From an uncultured Coriobacteriaceae bacterium (lineage in GTDB: Bacteria > Actinomycetota > Coriobacteriia > Coriobacteriales > QAMH01), in the NCBI GenBank assembly GCA_902783925.1, contig CACZSV010000221.1, positions 1-8,222 on the forward strand: DNA of 8,222 bases, in the 5' to 3' direction. Below the pieces are notes generated by a model. The model did no database searches and had not been told where the DNA came from. It saw only the letters and a program-made list of their open reading frames with translations. Shown here piece after piece: positions 6,563-8,222 of this stretch. How positions within the stretch are numbered: position 1 is the stretch's first letter; every line of letters begins with the position of its first letter. Position numbers and translations under genes: made by a program.

Positions 6563-6568
6563 TATAAT
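6563..6568 (+). promoter_or_regulatory. Probable -10 box of the ppaC promoter
   Basis: A perfect TATAAT lies in the 73-base gap after pcrA, 31 bases before the ppaC start, so transcription would begin near 6575 with a leader of about 25 bases. The -35 is weak: CGGCTC (6540-6545) with a 17-base spacer is nothing like TTGACA. The perfect -10 and its position make an internal promoter likely for ppaC and the following mscS-like gene. Confidence 0.55.
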
Positions 6569-6588
6569 CGAAAACCTGACGATTCTTT

Positions 6589-6594
6589 AAGGAG
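6589..6594 (+). promoter_or_regulatory. Strong ribosome binding site of ppaC
   Basis: AAGGAG, a full Shine-Dalgarno match, ends five bases before the ATG at 6600. It is the clearest ribosome site in the window, fitting a highly expressed housekeeping enzyme. Confidence 0.8.
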
Positions 6595-6599
6595 TATTC

Positions 6600-7526
6600 A
6601 TGGCAAAGATTTACGTGGTTGGACACAAGAACCCCGATAACGATTCCATCATGGCGGCGTACACGCTCGCCCATCTGAGAAACGCCCTCGATGCGGAAAA
6701 CGAATACGTTCCCGTGCGGCTGGGCGAGATGCCTGCGGAAAGCGCGATGCTCTTCGAGCAGTACGGCGTCGAGCCTCTTGAGTTCATCGATCACGTCGAA
6801 GAGGGCGACAAGGTGTTCCTCGTTGATCACAACGAGCGCGGCCAGGCTGTAGATGGCCTCGAGAATGCCGAGATCGTCGGTGTTCTCGACCATCATCGCA
6901 TTGCCGATGTGCAGACTGCTGCGCCTATCGAGTTCCTCAACCTTCCCTGGGGTTCGACCACTTCCATTCTCACTATGCTCTACAGCGTGTTCAACGTCGA
7001 GCTCGAAGAGAAAATTGCCGCGTTTCTGCTCTCTGCCATTCTCACCGACACCGTTATCCTGAAGTCGCCGACGGCGACCGAGAAAGACCGTTCGCATGTC
7101 GAAAAGCTTTCCAAGATCCTCGCCGTCGATGCGGTGGAATTCGGTATGAAGATCTTCAAATCGCGCGGTGGCGACGAAGACGTTGCGGTCGAGGATATCT
7201 GCAACCGCGATTCCAAGGAATTCAACTTCGGCGGCAGGAAGTGTTGGATCGCGCAGTACGAGACCGTCGACCTCGAGGGTCTGCGCCCGCGCACGGAAGA
7301 GATTGCCGCGCAGGTGAAGAAGATTCAGGAGGAGGGCGGCTACGATGCCGCGCTCATGCTGCTGACGGATATCATCGTCGAGGGCAGCGATTTTATTCCC
7401 GCGGGAGATACCAATTTCATCGCCGATGCCTTTGGCATCAGCTTCGATGACGGTCCGGTTTGGATGCCCGGGGTTCTCTCCCGCAAAAAGCAAGTCGCGG
7501 CCAGGCTTATCGAATACGCGGGATAA
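6600..7526 (+). CDS. ppaC: Manganese-dependent inorganic pyrophosphatase (class II, DHH family)
   Basis: Soluble cytoplasmic enzyme that hydrolyses pyrophosphate to two phosphates, pulling DNA, RNA, protein and lipid-precursor synthesis forward. The 308-aa length matches the family (about 309 in Bacillus subtilis), and there is no CBS/DRTGG insertion. Metal-binding signatures are intact: GHKNPDNDS at 8-16 (His9, Asp13, Asp15), VDHNE at 75-79 (Asp76), LDHHR at 96-100 (Asp97, His98) and ILTDT near 147-151 (Asp150). The C-terminal DHHA2 domain ends with SRKKQ at 294-298, the basic substrate-binding motif. A TATAAT box and a strong AAGGAG precede the gene, suggesting its own promoter, although it follows pcrA on the same strand. 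An MscS-type gene starts 14 bases after its stop with no terminator between, so the two are probably co-transcribed. Assignment is secure. Confidence 0.97.
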   Translation: MAKIYVVGHKNPDNDSIMAAYTLAHLRNALDAENEYVPVRLGEMPAESAMLFEQYGVEPLEFIDHVEEGDKVFLVDHNERGQAVDGLENAEIVGVLDHHRIADVQTAAPIEFLNLPWGSTTSILTMLYSVFNVELEEKIAAFLLSAILTDTVILKSPTATEKDRSHVEKLSKILAVDAVEFGMKIFKSRGGDEDVAVEDICNRDSKEFNFGGRKCWIAQYETVDLEGLRPRTEEIAAQVKKIQEEGGYDAALMLLTDIIVEGSDFIPAGDTNFIADAFGISFDDGPVWMPGVLSRKKQVAARLIEYAG

Positions 7527-7540
7527 GCCCTTAGTGACAC

Positions 7541-8222
7541 ATGGGTTTTAACGAGACAGCTCTCTTTCGAGATTATGGCTATGCCGGCGTGATCATCGTC
7601 GGCATAGTGATTATCCTTATTACAGCCATCCTATCGAAAGTGCTGGTCAGCGCGCTACGGCGGATAATTAATCGAACCACGGACGGAGAAGTCGGCGGTT
7701 CGATCATAGAAAACATCATCAAGGTCACGGTATGGCTGGTGGGCATTGCTGTTCTTCTTCGCGCATGCTTCAACTTTGATGTAAGCGTGTTGCTGGGCGC
7801 TTTGGGCATCGGCGGCATCGCGTTATCCCTTGGCTTGCAAAACACTGTTTCGAATCTTATCGGAGGGTTCCAGACCTCGCTCTCGCGCGATATCGTGATT
7901 GGCGACTGGGTCACCGTCTCGAATATGACGGGCAAGATCATCGATATCAATTGGCGTGTGACCAAAGTGAACGATACGCTGGGCTGCGTGCACATCATTC
8001 CAAACTCGGTGTTCAACACGACAGCGGTTACGGTGCTGCCGGAATGGCAACGGGTCACTATTAATCTCGTGCTTGCTCGCGGGGCTGATACCGATGCCAT
8101 CGCCCCAACGGTGGAGGAGCTCGCGTTCGATGCACTCAAGAAAGCCGGGATGACCGTGGATGAAAAGAGGCCGTTGTTTGCGATCAACGGCACGGCGGTC
8201 GACTCCGTCGATGCGATACTCA
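7541..8222 (+). CDS. MscS-family mechanosensitive ion channel, 3' end outside window
   Basis: Membrane channel that opens under tension to release solutes on osmotic down-shock. The window holds the first 227 codons; the frame is open to the edge. Three hydrophobic segments are visible at about 14-39, 58-77 and 81-112. The third is the Gly/Ala-rich pore helix of MscS type, with GALGIGGIALSLGLQNTVSN near 86-105 and a conserved Asn-Leu-Ile-Gly-Gly turn. The following beta domain contains IGDWVTV (120-126), GKIIDINWR (131-139) and IIPNSVF (152-158), all typical of the family. The short N-terminus makes it a small MscS-like channel rather than an MscK type. The ATG at 7541 is the first in-frame start (TGA lies two codons before it) and has no good Shine-Dalgarno, so translation may couple to ppaC. 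Unlike PAP2, pcrA and ppaC it uses CTA (codon 31) and TTA (codon 95). Confidence 0.93.
   Translation, partial: MGFNETALFRDYGYAGVIIVGIVIILITAILSKVLVSALRRIINRTTDGEVGGSIIENIIKVTVWLVGIAVLLRACFNFDVSVLLGALGIGGIALSLGLQNTVSNLIGGFQTSLSRDIVIGDWVTVSNMTGKIIDINWRVTKVNDTLGCVHIIPNSVFNTTAVTVLPEWQRVTINLVLARGADTDAIAPTVEELAFDALKKAGMTVDEKRPLFAINGTAVDSVDAIL

Noticed and set aside
6489..7493. Open frame of 334 codons opposite ppaC
   Set aside because: Codon-aligned shadow of a clear pyrophosphatase gene, starting and ending at arbitrary points inside and beyond it.
7579..8193. Open frame of 204 codons on the minus strand at the right edge
   Set aside because: The plus strand here encodes a convincing MscS channel that continues past the window; the antisense product is low-complexity Ser/Thr/Met-rich.
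1..8222. Defence system, mobile element, CRISPR array or tRNA
   Set aside because: I saw no transposase, integrase, long direct or inverted repeats, repeat-spacer pattern or tRNA-like cloverleaf; all long frames belong to housekeeping families.

Overview
The window looks like ordinary chromosome from a Gram-positive bacterium with fairly high GC (judged by eye, high fifties). Coriobacteriia (gut actinobacteria such as the Eggerthella/Slackia/Collinsella relatives) are my best guess, but I cannot confirm this. The guess rests on strong AGGAG/AAGGAG ribosome sites, a PcrA helicase with the Gram-positive C-terminal Tudor module, a class II (Mn-dependent) pyrophosphatase and codon choice that avoids TTA/CTA/TCA. 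There are no transposases, phage genes, CRISPR arrays, tRNAs or rRNAs. Seven protein-coding genes cover almost everything, and no gene-free stretch exceeds about 180 bases.

Layout. Bases 5-2125 (minus strand) hold a CPA1-type sodium/proton antiporter with an unusually long charged cytoplasmic tail. A divergent intergenic region of about 175 bases follows, carrying weak promoter-like elements and two small hairpins. From 2301 to 6526 four plus-strand genes lie close together with no visible terminator: undecaprenyl-diphosphatase uppP, a PAP2-fold membrane protein, a small AroQ-class chorismate mutase and the DNA helicase pcrA. After a 73-base gap containing a good TATAAT box comes ppaC (Mn-dependent inorganic pyrophosphatase). 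Fourteen bases later an MscS-family mechanosensitive channel begins and runs off the right edge.

How they fit together. UppP regenerates the C55 lipid carrier for cell-wall synthesis. The PAP2-fold neighbour would normally be read as a second lipid phosphatase, but by eye it lacks three signature residues, including the histidine that normally forms the phospho-enzyme. That is the most interesting observation here. Chorismate mutase feeds aromatic amino-acid synthesis, PcrA handles DNA repair and replication-transcription conflicts, PpaC removes pyrophosphate from biosynthetic reactions, and the antiporter and MscS deal with ion and osmotic balance. Apart from uppP/PAP2 the genes look like neighbours rather than parts of one pathway. 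I see no convincing new multi-gene system.
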